Source: Caballeronia catudaia (GTDB lineage Bacteria > Pseudomonadota > Gammaproteobacteria > Burkholderiales > Burkholderiaceae). From it: a stretch of 64,000 nucleotides of DNA. Made by a program: the position numbers and the translations under genes. Shown one piece after another: positions 8,867 through 18,465 of this stretch (its first letter is position 1; each line of letters opens with the position of its first letter). Below the pieces are notes generated by a model. It ran no database searches and was not told the DNA's origin. It was given only the letters and a program-made list of their open reading frames with translations. The DNA lies in NCBI RefSeq assembly GCF_001544755.2, contig NZ_FCOF02000001.1, forward strand, positions 310,001 through 374,000, given 5' to 3'.

Positions 8867-10696
8867 ATGCTGAAGAAGTTGTCGATCCGCACGACGCTCA
8901 CGCTCGTCGGCCTGTTGTTCACCGGCTTCGCGGCGCTGATCGGCGTGCTTGCGCTGGTCGGGCTGAACGCCGCCGGTGCGTCGCTCACCTCGCTCGCGCA
9001 GGAAGACCTGGTCGCGATGCGCGCGCTCTCGGAAACGTCGTCGTATCTGCTGCGCTCGCGCGTCACGCTGGACCGCGTGCGCTCGCTCGCCGAAGCGGGC
9101 AATGTGGAAGAAGCGAAGAAGTCGATCGATCGCGGCCAGTATCTGCTCGACAAGAGCAACGAGAACTGGAAGCTCTATCTCGACACGCCCAAGCCGACGC
9201 TGCCGAAGGACACGCTCGACGCGCTCGTCACGCAACGCGAGACGCTCGTGAAGACCGGCGTGGAGCCGGAGTTCGCCGCCATTCGCGCGAACGACATGGC
9301 CGCGTACCACGCGATCGCCGACACGAAGATCAGCCCGATGTTCGTGAATTTCGATCGGGCCGTGACCGCCGCCGTCGCCGCGCATCAGGCGCATGCGGAA
9401 GGTTCGCGCGCGAGCACGGCGTCGCACATCGCGGCGCTCAACATGACGATCGGCGCGGTGCTCGCGCTCGCGGTGCTGATGCTGATCGGCTCGCGCATGG
9501 CGCTTTCGAGCCTGATCGTGAAGCCGATCAACGAAGCCGTCGATCACTTCGATCGCATCTCGCGCGGCGATCTCTCGCAATCCGCGCAAACGGACAGCAA
9601 GAACGAAATCGGGCGTCTGTTCGCGGGCATCGAACGCATGCGCGGCAATCTGACCGCGATGGTCGGCGCGGTGCGCCGCGGCTCGGAATCCATCGATGTC
9701 GGCGCGCATGAGATCGCGAGCGGCAACACGGATCTGTCGCAGCGCACGGAAGAGCAGGCGGCGTCGCTGCAGGAGACGGCGTCGAGCATGGAAGAGCTCA
9801 CGAGCACGGTGAAGCAGAACGCCGACAACGCGCGCCAGGCGAGCCAGCTCGCGGTGAACGCGTCGGATATCGCGTCGCGCGGCGGTGAAGTCGTCGAGCA
9901 GGTCGTCGAGACGATGCACGCGATCGCGTCGAGCTCGAACAAGGTCGTCGACATCATCGGCGTGATCGAAGGCATCGCGTTCCAGACCAACATTCTCGCG
10001 TTGAACGCGGCCGTGGAAGCGGCGCGCGCCGGCGAGGAAGGACGGGGCTTCGCGGTCGTGGCGGGCGAAGTGCGCTCGCTCGCGCAACGCAGCGCGGCGG
10101 CGGCGAAGGAAATCAAGACGCTGATCGGCGATTCGGCAGCGAAGGTCGACAGCGGCACGGAACTCGTCGCGCGCGCCGGTCAGACGATGGGCGAGATCGT
10201 GCAGGCGGTGCGCCGCGTGACCGACATCATGGGCGAAATCAGCGCGGCGTCGGAAGAGCAGTCCGATGGCATCGAGCAGGTGAACCGCGCCGTCACGCAG
10301 ATGGACAGCGTCACGCAGCAGAACGCCGCGCTCGTCGAAGAGGCGGCTGCGACTGCGGCATCGCTCGAAGAGCAGACGCGTCAACTGAAGGACGTCGTCG
10401 CGCAATGGCGCATTGAAAGCGCCGCGCCGGTGCGCGCTTCGAGCGCAACGGCGGCGGCGCGTCTTTCGCAGGCTGCGCGTGTCGAGCCTTCGTCGTCTGT
10501 CGTCGCGACGAAAGCCGAAAAGCACACGAAGGCCGTCGAGAACGCGAAAGTTGCGCCGGAAGCGGCCGTTATCAAAGAGAAGGAAGTGGTCAAGCCCGTC
10601 AGCGCCGCGAAGCCCGCGCCGCGCGTCGCGAAGCCCGCACCCGCATCGCGCGCCAAGGCGGCGACCGCCGACGACGGCGACTGGGAAACCTTCTGA
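8867..10696 (+). CDS. Methyl-accepting chemotaxis protein (Tar/Tsr type)
   Basis: Transmembrane chemoreceptor of 609 residues. A short cytoplasmic N-terminus is followed by a first membrane helix (residues about 11-33). A four-helix-bundle ligand domain (about 35-185) and a second membrane helix (about 190-212) follow. Then come HAMP and a long signalling coiled coil with the hairpin tip [20 protein letters not shown]. The C-terminus ends in DWETF, an xWxxF pentapeptide that in enterobacterial receptors tethers CheR and CheB. The about 100 residues before it are Ala/Lys/Pro-rich, a flexible tether. The ligand cannot be predicted. Its place between cheW and cheR suggests it is the main receptor of this cluster. 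Confidence 0.94.
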   Translation: MLKKLSIRTTLTLVGLLFTGFAALIGVLALVGLNAAGASLTSLAQEDLVAMRALSETSSYLLRSRVTLDRVRSLAEAGNVEEAKKSIDRGQYLLDKSNENWKLYLDTPKPTLPKDTLDALVTQRETLVKTGVEPEFAAIRANDMAAYHAIADTKISPMFVNFDRAVTAAVAAHQAHAEGSRASTASHIAALNMTIGAVLALAVLMLIGSRMALSSLIVKPINEAVDHFDRISRGDLSQSAQTDSKNEIGRLFAGIERMRGNLTAMVGAVRRGSESIDVGAHEIASGNTDLSQRTEEQAASLQETASSMEELTSTVKQNADNARQASQLAVNASDIASRGGEVVEQVVETMHAIASSSNKVVDIIGVIEGIAFQTNILALNAAVEAARAGEEGRGFAVVAGEVRSLAQRSAAAAKEIKTLIGDSAAKVDSGTELVARAGQTMGEIVQAVRRVTDIMGEISAASEEQSDGIEQVNRAVTQMDSVTQQNAALVEEAAATAASLEEQTRQLKDVVAQWRIESAAPVRASSATAAARLSQAARVEPSSSVVATKAEKHTKAVENAKVAPEAAVIKEKEVVKPVSAAKPAPRVAKPAPASRAKAATADDGDWETF

Positions 10697-10793
10697 CACT
10701 GTCTGACACGAGAGGGCCATGCGAGTGCGCATGGTCATCCAATCAATCGCGAGGCGCGCGCGCGACGAACACGCCAAGGAAGCACGGAACATC

Positions 10794-11717
10794 ATGACGG
10801 CAACGCGCAACGTGCGCATCGAACTGGCCGGCGGCGTACGCGGTCCGGAAGTCGAGCGCGATTTCGAATTCACGGCGGCGGATTTCGCCCGCATTCGCGA
10901 GCTGATTCATCGGCGCGCGGGCATCTCGCTGTCGGACCATAAACGCGACATGGCGTATAGCCGCCTCGCGCGACGTCTGCGCGCCTGCGGCATCGACACG
11001 TTCAAGCAGTATCTCGACCGCCTCGAAACCAACGACGACAACGCCGAATGGGAAGCGTTCGTCAACGCGCTGACCACGAATCTCACGGCGTTCTTCCGCG
11101 AGTCGCATCACTTTCCGATTCTCGCGGACTTCGTGAAGCGCAGGCAGCAGCCGTTCTCGGTGTGGTGCTCGGCGGCGTCCACCGGCGAGGAACCGTATTC
11201 CATCGCGATGACGCTCGTCGAAGCGCTCGGCGATCACGCCGCGCGTCAGTGCACGGTGTTCGCGAGCGATATCGACAGCCAGGTGCTCGCGAAGGCCGAG
11301 GCGGGCGTGTATTCGCTCGATCAGGTAAAGGCGCTGCCGATCGAACGTCTGAAGCGCTTCTTCCTGAAGGGCACGGGCTCGCACGCGGGCCTCGTGAAAG
11401 TGCGCCCCGAATTGCGCGCGATGGTGAACTTCGGCCGCGTGAACCTGACCGACGCGCGCTACGAGGTGAAAGGCCCGTTCGACGTGATCTTCTGCCGCAA
11501 CGTGATGATCTATTTCGACAAGCCGACGCAAGGACAGGTGCTCTCGCGCTTCGAGCCGCTGATGAAGCCGGGCGCGCTCCTGTTCGCGGGTCACTCGGAA
11601 AACTTCACGTATGTATCGCAGGCATTCAGGCTGCGCGGCCAGACGGTGTACGAACTCGCGCGCGACATGAAGGTCACGAGCGGCGGCAAGCGCGTGCTCG
11701 CCGGAGAACCGGCATGA
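10794..11717 (+). CDS. cheR: Chemoreceptor glutamate methyltransferase CheR
   Basis: SAM-dependent methylation of receptor glutamates for adaptation. The N-terminal helical domain ([20 protein letters not shown]) leads to the Rossmann methyltransferase fold with the SAM loop [26 protein letters not shown] and [14 protein letters not shown] follow. I chose the ATG at 10794 (307 residues) because the family similarity begins there. An in-frame ATG at 10719 has a closer ribosome site (GAGAGGG) and would add 25 basic residues, so the true start is uncertain. The stop overlaps the cheD start by ATGA. The receptor upstream ends in the pentapeptide that CheR binds. Confidence 0.94.
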   Translation: MTATRNVRIELAGGVRGPEVERDFEFTAADFARIRELIHRRAGISLSDHKRDMAYSRLARRLRACGIDTFKQYLDRLETNDDNAEWEAFVNALTTNLTAFFRESHHFPILADFVKRRQQPFSVWCSAASTGEEPYSIAMTLVEALGDHAARQCTVFASDIDSQVLAKAEAGVYSLDQVKALPIERLKRFFLKGTGSHAGLVKVRPELRAMVNFGRVNLTDARYEVKGPFDVIFCRNVMIYFDKPTQGQVLSRFEPLMKPGALLFAGHSENFTYVSQAFRLRGQTVYELARDMKVTSGGKRVLAGEPA

Positions 11718-12445
11718 GCGCGCTGCCGATGGCGTCGAACCTGTATTTCGACAATCACTTCAAGAAGCAGGGCGTGAAGCTCTTGCCGAACGAGTTCTAC
11801 ATGACGAGCGAAGACATGGTGCTCGTCACCGTGCTCGGCTCGTGCGTGGCGGCGTGCATCCACGATCGCACGGCGGGCATCGGCGGCATGAATCATTTCA
11901 TGCTGCCCGACGACGGCTCCGACGCGTCGCTCGCCGCTTCCGATTCGATGCGCTACGGCGCGTACGCGATGGAAGTGCTCATCAACGAGCTCATCAAGCG
12001 GGGCGGGCGGCGTGAGCGTTTCGAAGCGAAGGTGTTCGGCGGCGGCGCGGTGCTCGCGGGCATGACGACCATCAACATCGGCGATCGCAATTCTGAATTC
12101 GTGCGGCGCTATCTCGCGCTGGAAAAGATTCGCATCGTCGCCGAGGACTTGCAGGGCGCGCATCCGCGCAAGGTCGCGTTCATGCCGCGCTCCGGACAGG
12201 TGATGGTCAAGAAGCTCAAGACCGCGCATGACCCGATCGTCGTCGAGCGCGAGCAGGCGCTCGTGCAGCGCACGCCGGAAGAGCGCGCGGAGCGGCTCGC
12301 GAAAGCGCGTGCGCGCGTCGAGCTGTTTCAGTCGAATGCCAGGCCGCGCGTGGAGTTGTTTTCGACGAATACGAATGCAGCGAACGTCAAGCGCCCGCGC
12401 GCGGAATTGTTCACGTCGCGCCTGAAGACGGCGGAGGAAGCATGA
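11714..12445 (+). CDS. cheD: Chemoreceptor glutamine deamidase CheD
   Basis: Deamidates Gln to Glu on receptors and, in other bacteria, interacts with CheC or CheY. The core (residues about 10-175) has the catalytic Cys in [12 protein letters not shown] and the His/Thr region in GGMNHFMLP. It continues with the family segment [10 protein letters not shown]. The last about 65 residues form a basic tail with three near-repeats: RARVELF, RPRVELF and RPRAELF. This makes the protein 243 residues, longer than many CheDs (about 160-200). It overlaps both cheR and cheB by four bases (ATGA), so the three adaptation enzymes are translationally coupled. Confidence 0.94.
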   Translation: MSALPMASNLYFDNHFKKQGVKLLPNEFYMTSEDMVLVTVLGSCVAACIHDRTAGIGGMNHFMLPDDGSDASLAASDSMRYGAYAMEVLINELIKRGGRRERFEAKVFGGGAVLAGMTTINIGDRNSEFVRRYLALEKIRIVAEDLQGAHPRKVAFMPRSGQVMVKKLKTAHDPIVVEREQALVQRTPEERAERLAKARARVELFQSNARPRVELFSTNTNAANVKRPRAELFTSRLKTAEEA

Positions 12446-13533
12446 ACACAGCGCAAAAGATCAAGGTTTTGTGCGTCGACGACTCCGCGCTCGTGCGCAG
12501 TCTGATGACCGAAATCATCAACTCGCAGCCCGACATGCACGTGTGCGCGACCGCGCCCGATCCGCTCGTCGCGCGTGAGCTGATCAAGCAGCACAACCCC
12601 GACGTGCTCACGCTCGACGTCGAAATGCCGCGCATGGACGGCCTCGACTTCCTCGAAAAGCTGATGCGCCTGCGGCCGATGCCGGTCGTCATGGTGTCGT
12701 CGCTGACCGAGCGCGGCAACGAAATCACGCTGCGCGCGCTCGAACTCGGCGCGGTCGATTTCGTCACGAAGCCGAAGGTCGGCATTCGCGACGGCATGCT
12801 CGATTACGCCGAAAAGCTCGCCGACAAGATCCGCGCGGCGTCGCGTGCGCGCGTCAGGCAGACCAGTCATGCGGCGCCGGCGCAGACGCACGCGGCGGCC
12901 CACAAGCCCGCGCCGCACTTCAACAACCCGCTCGTGTCGACGGAAAAGCTCGTGATCGTCGGCGCATCGACGGGCGGCACGGAAGCGATCCGCGAAGTGC
13001 TCGTGCCGCTGCCGCCCGACGCGCCCGCGGTGCTGATCGCGCAGCACATGCCGCCGGGCTTCACGAAGTCGTTCGCGCAGCGTTTGAACGGCTTGTGCCG
13101 CATCACGGTAAAGGAAGCGGAGCACGGCGAGCGCGTGCTGCCGGGCCATGCGTATATCGCGCCGGGCCACGCGCATCTGGTGCTCGCGCGTAGCGGCGCG
13201 AACTATGTCGCGCATCTTTCCGACGCGCCGCCGGTGAACCGGCATCGGCCTTCGGTGGACGTGCTGTTCCGCTCGGCGGCGCAGCACGCGGGCAAGAACG
13301 CGATCGGCGTGATTCTGACCGGCATGGGCCGCGACGGCGCCGCCGGTCTACTGGACATGCAGCAGGCGGGTGCTTACACGCTCGCGCAGGACGAAGCGAG
13401 TTGCGTGGTGTTCGGCATGCCGCGCGAAGCAATTGCAATGGGCGGCGCAAGCGAGATCGCGCCGCTCTCTGAAATGAGCCGGCGCGTGATGGCGCGGCTT
13501 GCCTCGATGGGCGAACGCGTTCAGCGCGTCTGA
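12442..13533 (+). CDS. cheB: Chemotaxis methylesterase/deamidase CheB
   Basis: Removes methyl groups from receptors once phosphorylated by CheA. The 363 residues contain an N-terminal receiver (DD at 13-14, phospho-Asp59 in [12 protein letters not shown], Lys in VTKPK). An Ala/His-rich linker (about 135-165) follows. The C-terminal esterase carries the catalytic triad: Ser in [11 protein letters not shown], His in IAQHMPPGF and Asp in GMGRDGAAG. It starts four bases inside cheD. Confidence 0.96.
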   Translation: MNTAQKIKVLCVDDSALVRSLMTEIINSQPDMHVCATAPDPLVARELIKQHNPDVLTLDVEMPRMDGLDFLEKLMRLRPMPVVMVSSLTERGNEITLRALELGAVDFVTKPKVGIRDGMLDYAEKLADKIRAASRARVRQTSHAAPAQTHAAAHKPAPHFNNPLVSTEKLVIVGASTGGTEAIREVLVPLPPDAPAVLIAQHMPPGFTKSFAQRLNGLCRITVKEAEHGERVLPGHAYIAPGHAHLVLARSGANYVAHLSDAPPVNRHRPSVDVLFRSAAQHAGKNAIGVILTGMGRDGAAGLLDMQQAGAYTLAQDEASCVVFGMPREAIAMGGASEIAPLSEMSRRVMARLASMGERVQRV

Positions 13534-13581
13534 TTTTTGGATTGAATTCGCGGCGTCGCCGCATTGAGAACCAAGGGAGTA

Positions 13582-13980
13582 ATGATGGACAAGAACATGA
13601 AGATCCTCGTCGTCGACGATTTTCCGACGATGCGCCGTATCGTGCGCAACCTGCTGAAGGAGCTGGGCTACGGCAACGTCGACGAAGCCGAAGACGGCGC
13701 GGCCGGCCTCGCGCGCCTGCGCGGAGGCGGCTTCGACTTCGTGATCACCGACTGGAACATGCCGAACCTCGACGGCCTCTCGATGCTGCAGCAGATTCGC
13801 GCGGACGCGGCGCTCGCGCATCTGCCGGTGCTGATGGTGACGGCGGAGTCGAAGAAGGAAAACATCATCGCGGCGGCGCAAGCGGGCGCGAACGGTTACG
13901 TGGTGAAGCCCTTCACGGCCGCCACTCTCGACGAGAAACTCACCAAGATTCTCGAGAAGTTGGCCAAAGCCGGGAGCTGA
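13582..13980 (+). CDS. cheY: Chemotaxis response regulator CheY
   Basis: The canonical CheY, which when phosphorylated binds the flagellar switch. With the start at 13582 ([14 protein letters not shown]) the phospho-acceptor is Asp57 in [12 protein letters not shown], as in E. coli. Thr lies in LMVTAES and Lys in GYVVKPFTA. The site AAGGGAGTA sits just before tandem ATG codons at 13582 and 13585, and either could be used. It is followed after two bases by cheZ. Confidence 0.95.
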   Translation: MMDKNMKILVVDDFPTMRRIVRNLLKELGYGNVDEAEDGAAGLARLRGGGFDFVITDWNMPNLDGLSMLQQIRADAALAHLPVLMVTAESKKENIIAAAQAGANGYVVKPFTAATLDEKLTKILEKLAKAGS

Positions 13981-13982
13981 TC

Positions 13983-14702
13983 TTGAACGATCTGACCACT
14001 GAACTCGCAGCGGCGGTCGCTGCCGTCGCCGAAGCCGAGGGCGATCCGTCGAGCGACCGCATCCTCGCGCGCATCGGCCAGTTGACGCGCACGCTGCGCG
14101 ACTCGATGCGCGAACTCGGCCTCGACAAGCAGGTCGAAGCCGCGGCGCAAGCCGTGCCCGACGCGCGCGACCGTTTGAAATATGTCGCGACGATGACGGA
14201 GCAGGCCGCCGAACGCGCGTTGAACGCGATCGAGCTCGCCAAGCCGATGCAGGAAGCGATGCAGACCGACGCGCAGGCGCTCGACGCGCGCTGGGCCAAA
14301 TGGTACGACGCGCCGCTCGCACAGGGCGAAGCGGGCGCGCTGCTTGCTGAAACGAGGACGTTCCTGCAAAGTGTGCCGGAGCGGACTCAGGCGACCAATG
14401 CGCAATTGCTTGAAATCATGCTCGCACAGGACTTTCAGGATCTGACCGGTCAGGTGATCAAGAAGATCACGGACGTCGTGTATCTGATCGAACAGCAATT
14501 GCTCGGCGTGTTGCTCGAGAACATCGCGCCGGAGCGCCGCGAGCAGTTCGCGGCATCGGCGGCGGCGTTGATGTCGTCGGCGGTGGCGAGCGGCAGTCCG
14601 GATAGCCTGCTCAACGGTCCGCAAATCAATCCCGAAGGACGCAGCGATGTCGTGCAGGATCAATCGCAAGTGGATGATTTGCTCGCAAGTCTCGGCTTCT
14701 GA
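13983..14702 (+). CDS. cheZ: CheY-P phosphatase CheZ
   Basis: Dephosphorylates CheY-P to end the tumble signal. The protein is a long helical hairpin. The active-site segment [14 protein letters not shown] aligns with the E. coli one that carries Asp143 and catalytic Gln147. The C-terminal [11 protein letters not shown] is the amphipathic CheY-binding helix. The start appears to be a TTG at 13983, eight bases after GGGAG and two bases after the cheY stop; no in-frame ATG precedes the conserved region. It is the last gene of the che operon. Confidence 0.92.
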   Translation: MNDLTTELAAAVAAVAEAEGDPSSDRILARIGQLTRTLRDSMRELGLDKQVEAAAQAVPDARDRLKYVATMTEQAAERALNAIELAKPMQEAMQTDAQALDARWAKWYDAPLAQGEAGALLAETRTFLQSVPERTQATNAQLLEIMLAQDFQDLTGQVIKKITDVVYLIEQQLLGVLLENIAPERREQFAASAAALMSSAVASGSPDSLLNGPQINPEGRSDVVQDQSQVDDLLASLGF

Positions 14703-14751
14703 CACTTATTTGCAAATCAAGGTCATTTCGACGTACTCAGCGTTACAAGGG

Positions 14752-14787
14752 AACGCGAAGCGCATACCATTGCGCTTCGCGTTTTTT
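14752..14787 (+). terminator. Strong terminator of the che operon
   Basis: A perfect 13-base-pair stem (AACGCGAAGCGCA / TGCGCTTCGCGTT) with a 6-base loop, followed by six T. It lies 50 bases after the cheZ stop. Confidence 0.9.
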
Positions 14788-14831
14788 CCTATGTGCGCTT
14801 GCGAACGTTAGGGTTATTCCGTGCGGCTGGC

Positions 14832-14845
14832 ATACTAGATAGTAT
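14832..14845. repeat. Operator-like dyad upstream of DUF2844 gene
   Basis: Perfect inverted repeat ATACTA-GA-TAGTAT in an AT-rich patch, about 110 bases before the DUF2844 start. It could be a repressor or activator site; no promoter hexamers are clear. Confidence 0.4.
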
Positions 14846-14955
14846 TCGCGCCTCAACGAGCAGTGCGAAAAGCGGTGGCGCATCAGCCACGCAATCGTCA
14901 AGAGCCGGCCGCAAGCAGAGGGCGCGCGGCCGGCCGGTAACCGACAGGAGGCCCA

Positions 14956-15480
14956 GTGAAGGCACCGAAGCAATCCCGTCATGGGCATCTCGCAAGCGCG
15001 CTGGCAATCGTCGCCGGCGCATTGAGCGTGTGCGCCGCGGCACCCGCGTACGCGGTGCTCGGCGGCGAGCCGATGAGCGCGCCGCAAGGCGCCACGTCCG
15101 CGAAAGCCGTCGCGCGTGCGGCCGTCGCAAGCGGTGCGTCGAACGCATCGGCGGCATCGGCATCGAACTACACCGTGCGCTCGACGACCCTCGCGAGCGG
15201 CACCGTCGTCAACGAATATTTGTCCGCAGAGGGCACCGTGTTCGGCATCGCGTGGCATGGGCCGCGCGTCCCGGATCTCGCTGGCCTGCTCGGCAGCTAC
15301 TTCCCGCAGTATCAACAGGGCCTGAAGGCGCAGCGCACCGCGCGCGGCGGGCGCGGGCCGGTGAGCGTGCAGGATTCGGGGCTCGTCGTGGATTCGGGCG
15401 GTCACATGGGCGCGTTCGCGGGCCACGCGTATCTGCCGCAATCGTTGCCGGCCGGCGTGTCCGCCAGCGATATCCAGTAA
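14956..15480 (+). CDS. DUF2844 family exported protein
   Basis: Function unknown. The 174 residues begin with a basic region and hydrophobic core ending in AAAPAYA, a Sec signal peptide with AxA cleavage near residue 35 just before VLGGEP. The mature part has the family pattern of a short beta-rich domain: SNYTVRSTTLASGTVVNEYLS, then GTVFGIAWHGPRVPDLAGLLGSYF. The start is GTG at 14956 with ACAGGAGG upstream. It lies 18 bases before the DUF3443 lipoprotein gene. From memory the two families often sit side by side in Burkholderiales, so a joint envelope role is likely, but none has been assigned. Confidence 0.85.
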   Translation: MKAPKQSRHGHLASALAIVAGALSVCAAAPAYAVLGGEPMSAPQGATSAKAVARAAVASGASNASAASASNYTVRSTTLASGTVVNEYLSAEGTVFGIAWHGPRVPDLAGLLGSYFPQYQQGLKAQRTARGGRGPVSVQDSGLVVDSGGHMGAFAGHAYLPQSLPAGVSASDIQ

Positions 15481-15498
15481 GCGACGGGAGACTTCAGT

Positions 15499-16821
15499 AT
15501 GCATAGCAAGACACTCGGCCTTCCCGCCTCTTTCCAGCGACGCGGCGGCTTCGCCCGCTGGCTCGGCGTGCTTTGCCTCTCGGTCATGCTCGCCGCTTGC
15601 GGCGGTGGCGGCGACAGCAGCTCCAGTTCCGGCGGCTCGTCGGGCGGCTCGGGCGGCTCGGGCGGCGGTTCCGGCGGCGGTTCGGGCGGCGGCAGTTCGA
15701 CCACCAGCACCGCGAACGCGCAGCCGATTCAGCCCAACGGCACGAACGCGGTGCCGATCAACGTCAACTCCGGCGTTGCGGGCTTCGTCAACATTCCGAA
15801 CGTGTCGGTGACGGTGTGCGCGCCGGGCTCGTCTGTGTGTCAGACCATCGACAACATTCAGGTCGATACGGCGTCGTTCGGCCTGCGCATTCTCGGATCG
15901 GCGGCGCAGTCCGTGCTCGGCAGTCTGCCCAACTCGCGCGCGTCGAACGGCGGCCAGCTTGCCGAATGCGCGGGCTTCGCCGACGGCTACACGTGGGGCA
16001 CCGTGCGCACGGCCGACGTGAAGATCGGAACCGAAGTGGCATCGGCCGTGCCGATCCAGATCATCGGCGACCTGAACGCATCGGCGGCGCCGACGGGGAG
16101 CAACGGCTGCCCGTCCGGCAACGACGAAAACAATGTCGCGGACATTGGCGCGAACGGCATTCTCGGCGTCGGCCCGCAGACGGTCGACTGCGGCAGCGGC
16201 TGCGTGAGCACGGCGCTCAACGCGATGTACTTCTCCTGTACCAACGGCGTGAACTGCACAGGCGTCACGGTGCCGCTCGCGCAGCAGGTCGCCAATCCCG
16301 TCACGAAGTTCGCGGTCAACAACAACGGCGTGATCGTGCAGTTGCCGCCGGTTCCGGATGGCGGCGCGGCGAGCGCGGCCGGGGTGCTGATCTTCGGCAT
16401 CGGCACGCAGAGCAACAACGGGATCAGCGGCGTGACCAAGTACGGCACTGATCCCTATGGTGACCTGACCGGGACCTACAAGGGGCAGACGTACAAGACG
16501 TTCTTCGACTCGGGATCGAACGGCAACTTCTTCCAGGACAGCTTCCCGCTGTGCTCGAATACGAGCGCTTTCTATTGCCCGAGCTCGGAGCAGTCGCTAT
16601 CGGCGACGATCCGCGGCACCGAAGGCAACAGCGCGAACGTGCCGTTCCAACTGGTCAGCGCGCGCACGCTGACGCAAGGCGGCGGCAATTTCGCCTTCAA
16701 CAGTCTCGGGGGGCAATTGGGCATGTCGAACTTCTTCGACTTCGGCTTGCCGTTCTTCTTCGGGCGGCACGTGTATGTCGGTTTCGAATTGCCGAACAGT
16801 CCGGCGTATGTAGCGTTCTGA
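15499..16821 (+). CDS. DUF3443 lipoprotein, pepsin-like aspartic protease candidate
   Basis: Exported lipoprotein of 440 residues. The lipobox LAAC puts the lipidated Cys at 34, followed by a Gly/Ser linker to about residue 68. The body has features reminiscent of two-lobed aspartic proteases. VDTASFGLRIL (Asp123) resembles the pepsin DTGSSNLWV motif. FADGYTWGTVRTADVKIG resembles the flap strand region, and NGILGVGP resembles pepsin DGILGLG. FFDSGSNGNFF (Asp337) resembles the second active site, and FFFGRHVYVGFE the C-terminal lobe strand. DUF3443 has no described activity that I know of; protease function is my inference. Eight body cysteines suggest disulfides. GGGAG precedes the ATG, and it shares an operon with the DUF2844 gene. 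Confidence 0.85.
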   Translation: MHSKTLGLPASFQRRGGFARWLGVLCLSVMLAACGGGGDSSSSSGGSSGGSGGSGGGSGGGSGGGSSTTSTANAQPIQPNGTNAVPINVNSGVAGFVNIPNVSVTVCAPGSSVCQTIDNIQVDTASFGLRILGSAAQSVLGSLPNSRASNGGQLAECAGFADGYTWGTVRTADVKIGTEVASAVPIQIIGDLNASAAPTGSNGCPSGNDENNVADIGANGILGVGPQTVDCGSGCVSTALNAMYFSCTNGVNCTGVTVPLAQQVANPVTKFAVNNNGVIVQLPPVPDGGAASAAGVLIFGIGTQSNNGISGVTKYGTDPYGDLTGTYKGQTYKTFFDSGSNGNFFQDSFPLCSNTSAFYCPSSEQSLSATIRGTEGNSANVPFQLVSARTLTQGGGNFAFNSLGGQLGMSNFFDFGLPFFFGRHVYVGFELPNSPAYVAF

Positions 16822-16845
16822 CCGGTCACGCGGTCCCGCAAAGAC

Positions 16846-16879
16846 AAACCGGCTGCGTTTTCGCGCAGCCGGTTTTTCG
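16846..16879 (+). terminator. Terminator after DUF3443 gene
   Basis: Stem AAACCGGCTGCG / CGCAGCCGGTTT (16846-16857, 16864-16875) with a 6-base loop, followed by T residues. It lies between convergent genes and could also stop transcription of the minus-strand SDR gene. Confidence 0.85.
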
Positions 16880-16881
16880 CG

Positions 16882-17655
16882 TCATTCGTTCGCGCGCGGC
16901 TTGCGCGGCGCGCGCTCGGCGAGCGCGTCGTAGACCCAGCGCGGCAGCACGTGCATCAGCATTCCCGCTATGCGCATCTGCCACGGAAACGTCGCGTAGC
17001 GGACCTTGCGCGCGATGGCGTCGGCGGTTTTCGCGGCGAAGCGGTCGGCGTCCATGAGAAACGGCATCCGATACGGATTGTGCGCGGTCATCTCCGAGCG
17101 CACGTAGCCCGGCGCGATCGTGACGACGGAAACGCCCAGCGGCCGCATCTCGACGCGCAGCGCTTCCAGATACTTCGCCACCGCCGATTTCGACGCGCTG
17201 TAGGCACCGCCGCCCGGCAGCCCGCGCACGCCCGCGACGCTCGCAATGCCGACGAGCGTGCCGCGCCGAGCGGCCGTCATCGACTCGACGAAGGGCTCGA
17301 ACGTCGCGACCATGCCGAAGTAGTTCACGTCCATGACCATGCGAAAGGTGTCGAGATCGCCGTGGCCCGTCAGCGCGCCGCGGCTCATGCCCGCGTTCGC
17401 GATGACGATATCCGCCGCGCCATGTTCGGCGATGAAGCGGCGCGCGGCATCGGCGAGCGCATCGGCGTCGCGCACGTCGGCGGGATAGATCGAAATGGAG
17501 CTTTGCGGATGGCGAGCCGCGAAGGCGGCGAGGGCGTCGGCACGGCGGGCGACGAGGCCGAGCACGGCCCCGCGCTTCACGTATTCCTCGGCCAGTGCGA
17601 GGCCGATGCCGCTCGATGCGCCGGTGATGAAGACCTTCAGGCGAACTGCATTCAT
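16882..17655 (-). CDS. SDR family NAD(P)-dependent oxidoreductase
   Basis: Short-chain dehydrogenase of 257 residues with substrate unknown. It has the cofactor loop TGASSGIG near residues 11-18, the structural motif NAG in VIANAGMS, the catalytic Ser in GIASVAG, and YSASK (Tyr-x3-Lys). The C-terminal stretch (FPWQMRIAGMLMHVLPRWVYDAL) is hydrophobic and may associate with the membrane, as in several lipid-active SDRs. It lies 30 bases downstream of dsbA on the same strand, probably in one transcript with it. Confidence 0.9.
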   Translation of the reverse strand: MNAVRLKVFITGASSGIGLALAEEYVKRGAVLGLVARRADALAAFAARHPQSSISIYPADVRDADALADAARRFIAEHGAADIVIANAGMSRGALTGHGDLDTFRMVMDVNYFGMVATFEPFVESMTAARRGTLVGIASVAGVRGLPGGGAYSASKSAVAKYLEALRVEMRPLGVSVVTIAPGYVRSEMTAHNPYRMPFLMDADRFAAKTADAIARKVRYATFPWQMRIAGMLMHVLPRWVYDALAERAPRKPRANE

Positions 17656-17685
17656 GCCGGCGCGGGAAGGGTTGTGACTCGGGTA

Positions 17686-18330
17686 TTACTTCTTGTCGCG
17701 GGCTTGCTGAACGAGGAAGTCCATTACCTGCGTCGTGCCCGGCAGGCTGTTGGTCATCGCCGGACCGGTTTCATACTTGCCCTGCACGACCACGGTCGGC
17801 ACGCCGTCGATCTTGTAGTCCTGCATCAGCTTGGCGTCGCGTTGCACGGCGCTTTGCGTCGAGAACGAGTTATAGGCGTCCATGTACTTCTTCGGATCGA
17901 CGCCCTGCGTCTTGAGGAAGTCCGCCTGCGCCTGCGGCGTCAGCAGATAGTTCTTCTTGACGTGAATCTCGTTGAAGACGGCCGGCGTGACTTTCTCCGC
18001 GACGCCGAGCGCGTCGAGCGCGTGATACATCTTCGAGTGCGGAATGAAGTCGTCGCGGAACGCCACCGGCACGCGCTTGAACACGACGTCCGGCCCTTGC
18101 TTCTTCGCCCATGCCTCGAGGTACGGCTCGAACTCGTTGCAGTGCGGGCAGCCGTACCAGAAGAACTCGAGGACCTCGACCTTGCCCGCGGGCGCACCGG
18201 CCGGCTGCGCGGCCTGCAGCACCGTGTAGTCCTTGCCCGCGGCGGGGGCGGCCATTGCCGAACTCGCGAGGGTCACGGAAGCGGCTGCGATGCCAAGGGA
18301 AAGAGCCAACGCGCTAAACAGTTTTTTCAT
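17686..18330 (-). CDS. dsbA: Periplasmic thiol:disulfide oxidoreductase DsbA
   Basis: Introduces disulfide bonds into exported proteins. The 214-residue protein begins MKKLFSALALSLG and has a signal peptide ending near ASSAMA. The thioredoxin-fold active site is Cys61-Pro-His-Cys64 (FFWYGCPHC), and the cis-proline region is GVPTVVV. An in-frame extension of 16 codons upstream would disrupt the signal peptide start, so I take the ATG at 18330. It lies between the SPOR gene and the SDR gene. The DUF3443 protein nearby is Cys-rich and a plausible client. Confidence 0.95.
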   Translation of the reverse strand: MKKLFSALALSLGIAAASVTLASSAMAAPAAGKDYTVLQAAQPAGAPAGKVEVLEFFWYGCPHCNEFEPYLEAWAKKQGPDVVFKRVPVAFRDDFIPHSKMYHALDALGVAEKVTPAVFNEIHVKKNYLLTPQAQADFLKTQGVDPKKYMDAYNSFSTQSAVQRDAKLMQDYKIDGVPTVVVQGKYETGPAMTNSLPGTTQVMDFLVQQARDKK

Positions 18331-18396
18331 GATGGATGACGGTACGCAATGGGAGCGACGGTGCGAAAACAGGCCCATAAGTGGGACATACGACGC

Positions 18397-18411
18397 TTAA
18401 GCCACGCTTAA
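18397..18411. repeat. Inverted repeat upstream of dsbA
   Basis: TTAAGC-CAC-GCTTAA, perfect 6-base arms, about 70 bases before the dsbA start and 55 bases after the SPOR gene stop (both minus strand). It could be an operator for dsbA or part of a weak terminator; the minus-strand flank has a T-run on the SPOR side. Confidence 0.35.
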
Positions 18412-18465
18412 AAAACCGTGGATGCGCCCGCGCTTGCCGTGAGGAAAGCGCGAGGCGCGTTGACC

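Noticed and set aside
8792..10894. A 700-codon minus-strand frame opposite the MCP gene
   Set aside because: Shadow of a well-supported chemoreceptor; composition (Arg, Ala, His) is that of an antisense frame, with no domains.
15640..15710. Repeated GGC/GGT triplets, resembling a tandem repeat
   Set aside because: They encode the Gly/Ser linker of the DUF3443 lipoprotein; codon-level low complexity explains the pattern.
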